64,000 bases of DNA from Aegilops tauschii subsp. strangulata (lineage: Eukaryota > Streptophyta > Magnoliopsida > Poales > Poaceae). Positions within the stretch are counted from its first letter, which is position 1, and the number at the start of each line of letters is the position of its first letter. Position numbers and translations under genes: made by a program. The notes below the pieces were generated by a model. The model searched no databases. It worked only from the letters and a program-made list of their open reading frames with translations, and was not told the origin of the DNA. Of the stretch, positions 46,166 to 57,430 are shown piece by piece. The DNA lies in the NCBI RefSeq assembly GCF_002575655.3, contig NC_053035.3, forward strand, positions 95,443,322 to 95,507,321. Direction: 5' to 3'.

Positions 46166-47908
46166 TATTGGGGAATGTAGTAATAATTCAAAATTTTCCT
46201 ATGTGTCACCAAGATCAATCTAGGACATACTAGAAATGAGAGAGAGGGAGTGCATCTTCATACCCTTGAAGATCGCTTAGCGGAAGCGTTACAAGAATGC
46301 GGTTGATGGATTCGTACTCGTGGCGATTCAAATCGCGGAAGATCCAATCTAGCACCGAACGGACGGCGCCTCCGCGTTCAACACACATACAACCCGAGGA
46401 CGTCTCCTCCTTCTTGATCCAGCAAGGGGAGAGGAGAAGTTGAGGGAGAGCTCCAGCAGCATGATGGCGTGGTGGTGGAGCTTGCGGTTCTCCTGCAAGG
46501 CTTCGCCAAGCACTACGGAGGAGGAGGAGGTGTTGGAGGAGGGAGGGGCTGCGCCAGGGAAGGGGGTGCAGCTGCCCTCTCTCTCCCTCACAATATATAG
46601 GGGGAAGGGGGGATGAGGAGGCGCCCTAGGGTTTCCCTAGGGGAGGGGCGGTGGCCACAGGGGAACACTAGATGGGTTTGGGCGCCCCCACCCCTAGGAA
46701 ACTTGCCCCCCAAGCCGGGAGGGGTGGCTGCCCTAGGGGAGGTGCCCCCACCTCTCTAAGTTACGTGAGATGGGGTGGGAGGGGCACGCAGCCCCTTAGT
46801 GGGCTGATGTGCCCCTCCCCTTGGCCCATAAGGCACCCAACGCTTGCCGGGGCCTCCGAAACCCCTTTCGGACACGCTGGTCGTCACCCGGTACCCCCGG
46901 AACGATTCCAGACTCTAATACCCTTCGTCCAATATATCGATCTTCACCTCCGGACCATTTTGGAACTCCTCGTGATATCTGGGATCTCATCCGGGACTCC
47001 AAACAACCTTTGGTAACCACATACTATTCCCATTACAACTCTAGCGTCACCGAACCTTAAGTGTGCAGACCCTACGGGTTCGGGAACCATGCAGACATGA
47101 CCGAGACACCTCTCCGGTCAATAACCAATAGCGGGATCTGGATACCCATATTGGTTCCCACATGTTCCATGATGATCTCACCGGATGAACCACGATGTTG
47201 GGGATTCAATCAATCCCGTATACAATTTCCTTTGTCTATCGGTATGTTACTTGCCCGAGATTCGATCGTCGGTATCCCTATACCTTGTTCAATCTCGTTA
47301 CCAGCAAGTCTCTTTACTCGATCCGTAATGCATGATCCCGTGACTAACTCCTTAGTCACACTGAGCTCATTATGATGATGCATTACCGAGTGGGCCCAGA
47401 GATACCTCTCCTTCATACGGAGTGACAAATCCCAGTCTCGATTCGTGCCAACTCAACAGATACTTTTGGAGCTACCTGTAGTGCACCTTTATAGTCACCC
47501 AGTTACGTTGTGACGTTTGATACACCCAAAGCATTCCTACGGCATCCGGGAGTTGCACAATCTCATGGTCTAAGGAAATGATACTTGACATTAGAAAAGC
47601 TCTAGCGAACGAACTACACGATCTTGTGCTATGCTTAGGATTGGGTCTTGTCCATCACATCATTCTCCTAATGATGTGATCCCGTTATCAAAGACATCCG
47701 ATGTCCATGGTCAGGAAACCATAAGCATCTATTAATCAACGAGCTAGTCAACTAGAGGCTTACTAGGGACATGTTGTGGTCTATGTATTCACACATGTAT
47801 TACGGTTTCCGGTTAATACAATTATAGCATGAACAATAGACAATTATCATGAACAAGGAAATATAATAATAACCATTTTATTATTGCCTCTAGGGCATAT
47901 TTCCAACA
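46166..47908 (-). repeat. 5' LTR of element D
   Basis: About 1743 bp. The outer terminus at 47908 is intact (TGTTGG on the minus strand). The inner terminus has CA changed to TA (TATTGGGG on the plus strand at 46166). The TATA box is on the minus strand at about 46591-46600 (CTATATATTG). The length fits BARE1/Angela LTRs. Confidence 0.93.
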
Positions 47909-47913
47909 CTTTT

Positions 47914-48520
47914 GGCATACCAAACGGTGAAGTGGGTGTATATTTGCAGGCCCAGAGATTAGGGTGATCTTAACAATCTCGATTCCAGAAGAATAATGTG
48001 GTCTTGGGTTGTAATTGGGGTGGATGATTCTTAGGAGCGAGGGTGCCTTTGGTGGCAGTCGATCAAAGCCAAATATCTTCATGGCCGCCCCTCCTAGCCT
48101 GTGACCGTATGGACGGATTTCAGTTTTGGAAGTCCCTCTGGTGGATTAAGCACGAGAACCATCGAGGGACGCGTGCCTTTCATAGGGGATGGATAGAGTA
48201 CCTCCTTCTTACATGACCCATTGTTCCGTAGGCAGCCGCTCAAAGATGAGTTCCCTCCTTTCTTCGTTATCTATGTGACCCATTGCTTTTTAGTGGCCAT
48301 TGTCATTCATAATGTACATCAAAACATCTCGTATCGAAGAGCATTCTGAATCGAGGAAACTGTTGCATGGTTTGCATTGCGCATGGGGTTATTGGACTCT
48401 TTTCAAGGTATGCACTTATGCATGTGCTCTGGCACTTTCTCCTACGGGGCTTTTCCCTCGGGGTTGGCCTATCCAAGTCTCTATCGATCACTGACCTTGG
48501 ATTAGCACTCCTCAATCTTG
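47914..48520 (+). pseudogene. LINE-like fragment (plus strand), strongly decayed
   Basis: Around 48110-48300 the plus strand gives pieces such as FWKSLWWIKHENHRGTRAF and PLKDEFPPFFVIYV in shifting frames. They resemble the region just before the zinc-binding domain of plant LINE reverse transcriptases (recognised from memory). The first 200 bases show nothing I recognise. CTTTT at 47909-47913 is the target duplication of D, so this is part of the DNA into which D jumped. Confidence 0.4.
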
Positions 48521-48563
48521 GCAACTAAATCACCACCTAGGATCAAAATATTTGCTTCACAAC

Positions 48564-49742
48564 TTACCGACAATCGCCTTTAGTTGGCATAGAGGTGCCA
48601 ACATAATATGGCCCCAGGAGATGGTTTTGCCCTCTTTGTGATGTTCCTGAATCCGAGATACCGAGACACACATAGGTGATTAAGGGTCCAGGAAGCTCAT
48701 GAAACAACAACTCCCGCATCGTTGCGCAAAACAGCTCTCGCACCTCATATGCTATCACCCATAAAAGCAGCATCTACATTAAGCTTGTAGCTATCCTTTG
48801 GAGATTTACTCCATGACATTGCATGTGCCTCTGCATTCATCTGCGCTCCTCTAAAATTGTTTGGTAGAACTTGTATTGAAAAGGTTGTTCATGGCGGTGG
48901 TGCAATAAATTCTTCTTTCATGAACTCTCTTAGCTGCCACCAAATATACCAGGCTCCCACACTGATTAATTCTTTTAGATCATGCATGAACAAGAACATG
49001 TGACTTGTTGTTCAATTGGCGCATAAGTTCCTAAAGCACTACTGAACCAGACATATCAACGCTTGTCATTTCAACAATTACATCCCACAAGCCCAGTGAG
49101 TTCCATCCTTGCTTTACACGTGCACATGTGAACACCCAATGTTTGATAGCCTCAATTTGCTAAAATAGCTAGACCTGGTATTGTTCCATGAAGGGCCTTC
49201 CACGCAAATATTTTGAATTACTAGGTACCCAGAGTTTCCATAAGATTTCCCAAACAAGATTTGATGCAAATGCCCCATGACCATCGGCTCGTGTCAGTCC
49301 ATGTCAATTGGAATGGTCCCATTCAACATAGTACACAAAACATACCGAAAAGCATACGACTTGGTATATTGCCATGCCACAAAATCATCATCAAGGTGCT
49401 CACTTAGAGGAATCCAAAGTATCTCGTCCTCATCAATCTAATAAAATTTCAAAAAGTTCATTAACAATTTGGAGAAGTATATGTCCTTTGGGTGTTTGGA
49501 CCTTGCAAGATTGGCTCCCCTGTATCCAATGATCCTCCCATATATTGATCATCTCGCGTGTATCCACTCTCCAAATCTAACCTCTTCGAGAAGTGCAAAG
49601 ACCATCCACAATGCTCTACCAAGTAAAAGACAATCCCCTCTTCGGTCATGCTTGAAGCAAGTTACAGTTTGGATAGTGTTTTGCTTTAAGAACTTGTGCA
49701 CAAAAGGAATCAGGATTTGAAGTAAGTCTCCATGACTGCTTA
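48564..49742 (-). pseudogene. LINE-like RT zinc-binding and RNase H-like fragment (minus strand)
   Basis: On the minus strand, right to left, there are broken pieces resembling a zf-RVT domain (KIFAWKALHGTIPGLAILAN near 49190-49215; LGVHMCTCKARMELTGL near 49110-49150). Further left, LNVDAAFMGDS near 48760-48790 is the start of an RNase H-like RVT_3 domain followed by VLRNDAGVV. Several stops and frameshifts are present. This is a typical LINE 3' coding region. Its orientation is opposite to the fragment on its left, so they are two separate insertions or one that has been inverted. Confidence 0.55.
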
Positions 49743-49839
49743 GCCAATGATACGTCTCCAACGTATCTATAATTTATGAAGTATTAATGCTGTTATTTTA
49801 TCACTCTTGGATGTTTTACAATCATTTTATAGCAACTTT

Positions 49840-50244
<405 letters not shown>

Positions 50245-50332
50245 GGAGGGATGGCTGAGTGGACTAAAGCGGCGGATTGCTAATCCGTTGTACAATTTTT
50301 TTGTACCGAGGGTTCGAATCCCTCTATTTTCG
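50245..50332 (+). tRNA. trnS-GCU: tRNA-Ser(GCU), plastid-derived, acceptor stem damaged
   Basis: An 88-nt type II tRNA with GATGGCTGAGTGG D-arm, anticodon GCT at 50279-50281, a long variable arm (GTTGTACAA...TTGTAC) and the T-arm GGGTTCGAATCCC. The acceptor stem GGAGGGA against TATTTTC has one mismatch and several G-T pairs, so it is probably a non-functional copy of the chloroplast gene. Confidence 0.88.
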
Positions 50333-50961
50333 CGGACTGGTCCGAGTGAAGAGAAAAAAAAAGCCATACGAAACTCAAAATATTTTCTGGAGATATTCAT
50401 TTTCCTAAAGAGGCGGATAAGATATTAGGTGGCTGTTTGATACCGCCAGAAAGACAAAAAAATCATTTTTTGGGACTAACCTATTGACCCAGTGCCCAGT
50501 GCCAGTTGCTGTTTTTTGCTTGTTTTTTACATCACAGGAAATCAATATCAAACGTAGTCCAAACACCGCAAAACTCCTTGGAGATTTTTTATGGACTAGA
50601 ACACCCAAGATGGGCCAGAGCAGCACCTGGGGGTGCCCCGAGGGGGGCACAACCCACCAGGGCCCGCCTGGGGGCCCAGGCGCGCCCAGGTGGGTTGTGC
50701 CCACCTCGGTGGCCTCCCGCACCCCCTCTTTACCCTATAAATTCATAAATATTCTAAAACCTTCGGGGTTAACCTAGATCAAAACTTCCGTCGCCGCAGG
50801 CCTCTGTAGCCACCGAAAACCAATCTAGACCCCGTACCGGCACCCTACCGGAGGTTGAATCATCACCGGTGGCCATCGTCATCATCCCGGCGGCCACCAC
50901 GATGAGGAGGGAGTAGTCCACCCCCGGGGCTGAGGGTTTGTACCGGTAGCTATGTGTTTAA

Positions 50962-50981
50962 TCTCTCTCTCTCTCTCTCTC
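50962..50981. repeat. (CT)n microsatellite
   Basis: About ten CT units in the transcribed part of the LTR of G. Confidence 0.9.
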
Positions 50982-51990
50982 GTGTTCTTGAGATGTCACG
51001 ATCTTGATGTATCGCGGGCTTTGTGAATATAGTCGGATCATATGGTGTTTTCCCCTCTCTATCTTGTTGTGATGAATTGGGTTTTTCCCTTTGAGATTTC
51101 ATCGGATTGAATACTTTTATGGATTTGAGAACACTTGATATATGTCTTGCAATTGAATACTCGTGGTGACAATGGGTTATCGTATTGATTTACTTGATAT
51201 ATGTTTTGGCACTTAACTCGCGGATTCCCAAGGTGACATTGGGGTAATCTATGCATAGGGGTTGATGCACGTTCTTGTCTTTGTTTCTCCGATAGAAATC
51301 TTGGGGCACTCTTTGAAGTTCTTTGTGTTGGATTGAGTATTATGAATATGAATTTGCTTTGGTGTTATTTTAGTACGAACTCTAGGATAGATCGAACGGA
51401 AAGAATAGCTTTATGTTATTTTAGTATGAACTCTTGAATAGACCGAACAGAAAGAATAGCTTTGAGGTGGTTTCGTACCCTACAAAGAATTTATTCTTAT
51501 GTTCTCTGCTAGATAGGAACTTTGGAGTGATTCTTCATCACACTTTGAGGGGCGGTTATATGATCCAATTATATTAGCACTATTAAGAGATTGCACTAGT
51601 GAAAGTACGGACCCTAGGCCTTGTTTTTAAGCATTGCAATACCGTTTTTGTGCCCGTTTACTATTTGCTACCTTGCTATTTTTATTTATTCAGATTATAA
51701 AAATATATTTTACCATCAATATTACACTTTTATCACCATCTCTTCCCCGAACTAGTGCACCTATACAATTTTCCATTGTATTGGGTGTGTTGGGGACACA
51801 AGAGATTTCTTGTATTTGGTTGCAGGGTCGTTTGAGAGAGACCATCTTCATCCTACACCTCTCACGGATTGATAAACCTTAGATCATCCACTTGAGGGAA
51901 AATTGCTACTGTCCTATAAAACTCTGCGCTTGGAGGCCCAACACGTGTCTACAGGAATAAAGTTGCGTAGTAGACATCAAGCTCTTTTCT

Positions 51991-52008
51991 GGCACCGTTG
52001 CCGGGGAG
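51991..52008 (+). other. Primer-binding site of G (tRNA-Asp type)
   Basis: TGGCACCGTTGCCGGGGA differs by one base from the tRNA-Asp complement seen in element F and lies 10 nt after the LTR end. Confidence 0.8.
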
Positions 52009-52037
52009 GTGAGTGCTTGAAGGTATATCTTTAGATC

Positions 52038-53359
52038 TTGCAATTGAATCTTTTACTTTCTTGTTTATCACTAGTTTGGTTTATAAAAGAAAACTACATA
52101 AAAATGGAATTTATGTTGCATCATATTATTGATCATCTTTATAATATTTTTCTTGAAAATGATGGTTCAGAAAATTGTGCTCAATTTTTAGAAGAAGAAG
52201 TCAATAAAATGCTTGGCACAAAATATTTGAATGATGAGCATGATTGCAATATTGTTAGTGTGAATTCTTTGAATATCCAAAATGCTAATGATGATTGCAC
52301 AAGTCATGAAAAAAATGTTTCTTATACATGTCACTTTTTGCGGAGTGAATTGGGAGTGCCTTTGCACACCTAAAAGGGAACAAAGATTTTATAAGAAGCA
52401 TAAACATTTAGAAACGAAAAATTTGCAAGAGAGGCTAGATGATTGTGCTGAAAGATGTAATTTTTTGCCATCCTTGTGACCTTTGCAATGAACGTGGTCA
52501 TTTAAATCTCCAATGCAAATTATTTCATGATCAAATCGTGTCCAAAATTGTGATAACTTGATTACCCTTGAGCATCATAAAGAGCTTAGTCTTCTTTTGG
52601 GGTATGATGAAATGAAACGTATAACTAAGGGTTTTACAAATCCTGAGAGATTTCTTGATTTTGATCTAGAAGAAATTTATATGTTTTGTGCGGTAAATTG
52701 CATTGATAATCCCTATATTGCCAACTACCTAAAGACAAGAAAACAAATGCAATATGAAGAGAGTACTAATGAAAGGGAAAATGTTTCCCAATACCCTCCT
52801 AGTGTTTATTATGGTGAATCAGGTAACAAGGAGGAGCTTCCTATCCAATCAATCTCATCAATAAGAAGCTTGAAAAGATTAATTAAACTCACACATGATG
52901 TGGTGAAGAAGAAGAAAAGAAGAAAGAATAAAGGTAAAAAGGTATATCTCCCAAATAATGTTGATCCTATTATTGTTGTGCCTCATGAAAATGAATCAAA
53001 AATAGTTATGGAAAATGATGCACTTGATGATGATTTTGTTATGTTTGTTGCTTGTTGTGATGATTATGATTGGGAGGATAATGATGCTTCTTATAATCTT
53101 GGAAATCTTTTTGGCACCAACTTGGGAAATTATGATGATAGCAATTGTTATACCATTGGTGCTATTCATACTATTAATGATGAGAGTGATTATGCTTATG
53201 ATATGCCAAGCCACAAGCTTGGGGATGCTATGTTGGATGAGAACGACATGTTTGAGAATTTATTTGCTGCAATTAATGTTTGTCCCAAGCTTGGGGATGC
53301 TATGTTTAATGAAGATGATCTTTTTAGTCCCCCTACTTTGAATGATCAAACTTGCTATG
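52038..53359 (+). pseudogene. Internal coding region of G, unrecognised acidic protein
   Basis: Three pieces in different frames: about 52104-52373 (MEFMLHHIIDHLYN), 52282-52479 (Lys-rich, LETKNLQERLDDCAERCNF), and 52558-53359. The last has a basic cluster (VVKKKKRRKNKGKK) followed by an Asp/Asn/Glu-rich tail, where a short unit occurs twice (KLGDAMLDENDMFE and KLGDAMFNEDDLFS). C and H residues (CAVNC, HVTFC) do not form a clear zinc knuckle. I do not recognise gag, protease or RT. The position after the primer site suggests a gag-like or family-specific protein of a non-autonomous element. The last frame runs into the LTR of H. Confidence 0.5.
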
Positions 53360-54875
53360 TGATACGTCCATTTTGCATCATGTTTTCTTACTGTTATTTC
53401 TAATGTTTTTATCCATAATAATGCTTTTTGGAGTAATTCTAATGCCTTTTCTCTCATAATTTGCAAGGTACACACTAAGAGGGAGAATTCCGGTAGCTGG
53501 AAATCTGGACCTGAAAAAGCTACGTCAGGCCACCTATTCTGCACAACTCCAAATGAGCTGAAACTTCAAAGAGATTTTTTATGGATTATTTAAGAAATAT
53601 TGGAGCCAGTAACTACCAGAGGGGGGCCACCAGGTGGGCACAACCCACCTGGGCGCGCCAGGCCCCCCAGGCGCGCTCTGGTGGGTTGTGGCCTCCTCGG
53701 CCCACCTCCGGTGCCCATCTTCTGGTATATAAGTCATTTTGACCTAGAAAAAAATAAAGATAAGACTTTCGGGGCGGAGCGCCGCCGTCTCGAGGCGGAA
53801 CTTGGGCAGGAGCACTTTTGCCCTCCCGCGGAGCGATTCTGCCGGGGGAACTTCTCTCTCGGAGGGGGAAATCATCGTCATCATCATCACCAACAACTCT
53901 CCCATCTTGGGGAGGGAAATCTCCATCAACATCTTCACCAGCACCATCTCATCTCAAACCCTAGTTCATCTCTTGTATTCAATCTTGTTACCGGAACTAT
54001 AGATTGTTGCTAGGGGGTGACTAGTAGTGTTGATTACATCGTGTAGTTGTTTACTATATGGTTTATTTGGTGGAAGATTATATTTTCAGATCCATGATGC
54101 TATTCAATACTCCTCTGATCATGAACATTTTTATTATTTGTGAGTAGTTACTTTTGTTCTTGAGGTCACGGGAGAAATCATGTTGCAAGTAATCATGTGA
54201 ATTTGATATGTGTTCGATATTTTGATAGTATGTATGTTGTTATTCCCTTAGTGGTGTCATGTGAATGTCGACTACATGACACTTCACCATATTTGGGCCT
54301 AAGGGGATGCATTGTGGATTAGTAAATAGATGGTGGGTTGCGAGAGGGATAGAAGCTTAAACCCCAGTTTATGCACTATTCCGTAAGGGACCGATTGGAT
54401 CCTAGAGTTTAATGCTATGGTCAGAATTTATTCTTAATACTTTTATCGTAGTTGCGGATGCTTGTGGGAGGGTTAATCATAAGTAGGAGGTTTATTCAAG
54501 TAAGAACAACACCTAAGCAACGGTCCACCCACATGTCAAATTATCAAAGTAGCGAACACAAATCAAACCAACATGATGAAAGTGACTAGACGAAATTCTC
54601 GTGCTTCAAGAACGCTTTGCTTATTATAAGAGACCGTTTTGGCCTGTCCTTTGCCTGAAAAGGATTGGGCTACCTTGCTGCATACTTGTTACAATTATCG
54701 TTACTTGCTCGTTACAAATTATCTTGCTATCAAACTACTCGCTACTTACCGTTTCAGCACTTGCAGACATTACCTTACTGAAAACTACTTGTCATTTCCT
54801 TCTGCTCCTCGTTGGGTTCGACACTCTTACTTATCGAAAAGAGATACAATTGATCCCTATACTTGTGGGGCATCA
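53360..54875 (+). repeat. 5' LTR of element H
   Basis: 1516 bp, TGATACGTCCATTTTGC...GGGGCATCA. A TATA box (GTATATAAG) is at about 53725-53733, preceded by an 11-bp inverted repeat (53639-53649 with 53680-53690). It is a different family from G and F, although all three share the TGATACG start. Confidence 0.85.
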
Positions 54876-54886
54876 AGGCTATTTTT

Positions 54887-54904
54887 TGGCGCCGTTGCTG
54901 GTGA
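54887..54904 (+). other. Primer-binding site of H (tRNA-Asp type)
   Basis: TGGCGCCGTTGCTGGTGA, a two-mismatch version of the tRNA-Asp complement, 11 nt after the LTR. Confidence 0.8.
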
Positions 54905-54966
54905 GTGAAGCGCCTTTGGTAAGTGGAATTTGGTAAGGAAATATTTATATAGTGTGCTGAAATTAA

Positions 54967-57430
54967 TTGTCACTTGTTACTATGGAAAACAATCCTTTGA
55001 GGGGTTTGTTCAGGGTATCTTCACCTCGTCCAGAACCAAAATTAATTGCCCCTCAACCTACTGCACCTACTGGAAATATTGAATATGAAATTCCTTCGGG
55101 TATGATAGAACAACTGCTAGCTAATCCTTATGCAGTAGATGGAACAGAACATCCTGATATGTACTTGATATATGTAGAACAAATTTGTGGATTGTTCAAG
55201 CTTGCAGGTTTACCTGAAGATGAGGTGATGAAAAAGGTTTTCCCTTTATATTTGAAGGGGAAAGCATTCGCATGGTATAGGCTATGCGATGATATTGGAT
55301 CATGGAATTGGAATCGTTTAAAATTGGAGTTCCACCAAAAAATTTATCCTATGCATCTAGTTCATCATGATCGGAATTATATATATAATTTTTGGCCTCG
55401 TGAAGGAGAAAGTATCGCTCTAGCTTGGGGGAGGCTTAAGTCAATGTTATATTCATGCCCCAATCATGAGCTCTCAAGAGAAATTATTATTCAAAACTTT
55501 TATGCCCGGCTTTCTCGTAATGATCAAACCATACTGGATACTTCTTGTGCTGGTTCTTTTATGAAGAAAACTATCGAATTCCGGTGGGATCTTTTGAAAA
55601 GAATTAAACGCAACTCTGAAGATTGGTAACTCTACGAAGGTAAAGAGTCAGGTATAAAGCTTAAGTATGATTGTGTTAAATCTTTTATGGATACCGATGC
55701 TTTTCAAAAGTTTATCACTAAATATGGACTTGACTGTGAGATAGTAGCCTCTTTTTGTGAATCATTTGCTACTCATGTTGAACTCCCTAAAGAGAAGTGG
55801 TTTAAGTATCACCCACCTATTGAAGATGAAATTAAAGAACCAGTAACAGTTAAAGAAGAAACTATACTCTATAATGTTGATCCAGTTGTCCCTACTGCTT
55901 ATATTGAGAAACCACATTTTCCTGTTAGGATAAAGGAACATGCTAAAGTTTCAACTGTTGTTAACAAAAGTTATGTTAGAACACCTAAACCAGATGAACA
56001 AATTAGGGTGGAACCTAATGTTACTATGGTTAAAGATCTCTTGGAAGAAGATATAGATGGGCATGTTATTTACTTCTGTGCAGAAGCTGCTAGAATTGCT
56101 AAACCAGATAAAAGGGATAAACATAGACCAGTTGTTGGCATGCCTGTCATTTCAGTTAAAATAGGAGATCACTGTTATCATGGTTTATGTGACATGGGTG
56201 CTAGTGTGAGTGCTATTCCTTACACTTTATATCAATAAATTATGAAAGACATAGCACCTGCAGAGATAGAAGACATAGATGTTACTATTAAACTTGCTAA
56301 TAGAGACACCATATCACCAATTGGGATTATTAGAGATGTTGAAGTCTTGTGTGGGAAAATAAAATATCCTACTGATTTTCTTGTTCTTGGTTCCCCACAA
56401 GATGACTTCCGTCCCATTATCTTTGGTAGACCTTTCTTGAACACAGTTAATGCTAAGATAGATTGCAAGAAACAAACTGTCGGTGTTAGTTTTGGTGATG
56501 AGTCTCATGAGTTTAATTTTTCCAAGTTTAGTAGAAATCATCATGAAAAAGAATTTCCTAGTAAGGATGAATTAATTGGTCTTGCTTCTATTGCTGTGCC
56601 ACCTACTGATCCTTTAGAACAATACTTGCTAGACCATGAAAATGATTTTCATATGCATGAAAGAAATGAAATAGATAAGATTTTCTTTGAACAACGTCCT
56701 CTACTTAAACACAATTTGCCTATTGAAACTCTAGGAGGTCCTCCTCCACCTAAAGGTGATCTTGTGTTTGAATAAAAAAATTGCCAGACACTCTGAAATA
56801 TGCTTAACTTGATGAAAAGACAATATATCCTGTTATTATCAGTGCTAACCTTTCAGAACATGAAGAAGAAAGATTATTGAAAGTTCTAAGGAAGCACCGA
56901 GCTGCTATTGGATATACTCTTGATGATTTAAAGGGCATTAGTCCCACTCTATGTCAGCACAAAAATAATATGGAACCTGATGCTAAACCAGTTGTTGATC
57001 ACCAACGTCGGTGAAATCCGAAGATGAAAGAGGTGGTAAGAATGGAAATATTAAAACTTCTGGAAGCAGGTATAATCTATCCCATAACTGATAGTAGATG
57101 GGTAATTCCTGTTCATTGTGTCCCTAAGAAGGGAGGTATAACTGTTGTTCCTAATGATAAGAATGAACTCATTCCACAAAGAATTGTTACAGGCTATAGA
57201 ATGGTAATTGATTTCAGAAAATTAAATAAAGCAACTAGAAAAGATCATTACCCTTTGCCTTTTATTGATCAAATGCTTGAAAGATTATCTAAGCACACAC
57301 ACTTTTGCTTCCTTGATGGATATTCTAGCTTTTCACAAATACATGTTTCTCAACCTGATCAAGAAAAGACCACTTTTACTTGTCCTTTTGGATCTTATGC
57401 TTATAACGTATGCCCTTTGGTTTATGTAAT
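54967..57430 (+). pseudogene. Gag-pol of element H (gag, protease, start of RT)
   Basis: The frame from 54982 or nearby (MENNPLRGLFRV) carries a gag domain (LPEDEVMKKVFPLYLKGKAF; LAWGRLKSMLYSCPNHEL). In-frame stops TAA at 55627-55629 and 56236-56238 interrupt an otherwise continuous frame to 56775. The protease region reads YHGLCDMGASVSAIPYTLYQ (about 56170-56235) and IIFGRPFLNTVNAKIDCKK (about 56413-56469). A frameshift near 56775 precedes the RT, readable from 57024: ILKLLEAGIIYPI, GYRMVIDFRKLNKATRKDHY and FLDGYSSFSQ (motif A, Asp retained). The RT stops at 57430 where the LTR of I begins, before the catalytic YxDD-type motif. Confidence 0.85.

Larger units (their letters stand above)
7403..47908 (-). 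mobile_element. Element D: BARE1/WIS/Angela-type Ty1/Copia retrotransposon, split by C and (in its 3' LTR) by B
   Basis: On the minus strand the 5' LTR is 46166-47908, the leader is 45560-46165 and continues at about 12480-13178, gag-pol is about 8826-12480, and the 3' LTR begins at 8621 and runs left until B interrupts it at 7403. The LTR start (TGTTGGAAATATGCCCTAG), the primer site and the domain order protease-integrase-RT-RNase H identify the Copia superfamily and, from memory, the BARE1/Angela group. The flank at 47909-47913 (CTTTT) is the expected target duplication. The coding region is full of stops and frameshifts. Confidence 0.93.
53360..57430 (+). mobile_element. Element H: Athila-type Ty3/Gypsy retrotransposon, left part, interrupted by I
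   Basis: 5' LTR 53360-54875, tRNA-Asp-type primer site, gag, protease and the start of RT, cut at 57430 by element I. CTATG (53355-53359) is the expected left target duplication of H. The remainder lies beyond I, outside the window. Confidence 0.87.

Noticed and set aside
48300..48494. Small ORF as a host peptide gene
   Set aside because: No promoter, no similarity I can see, and it lies in decayed LINE-like sequence.
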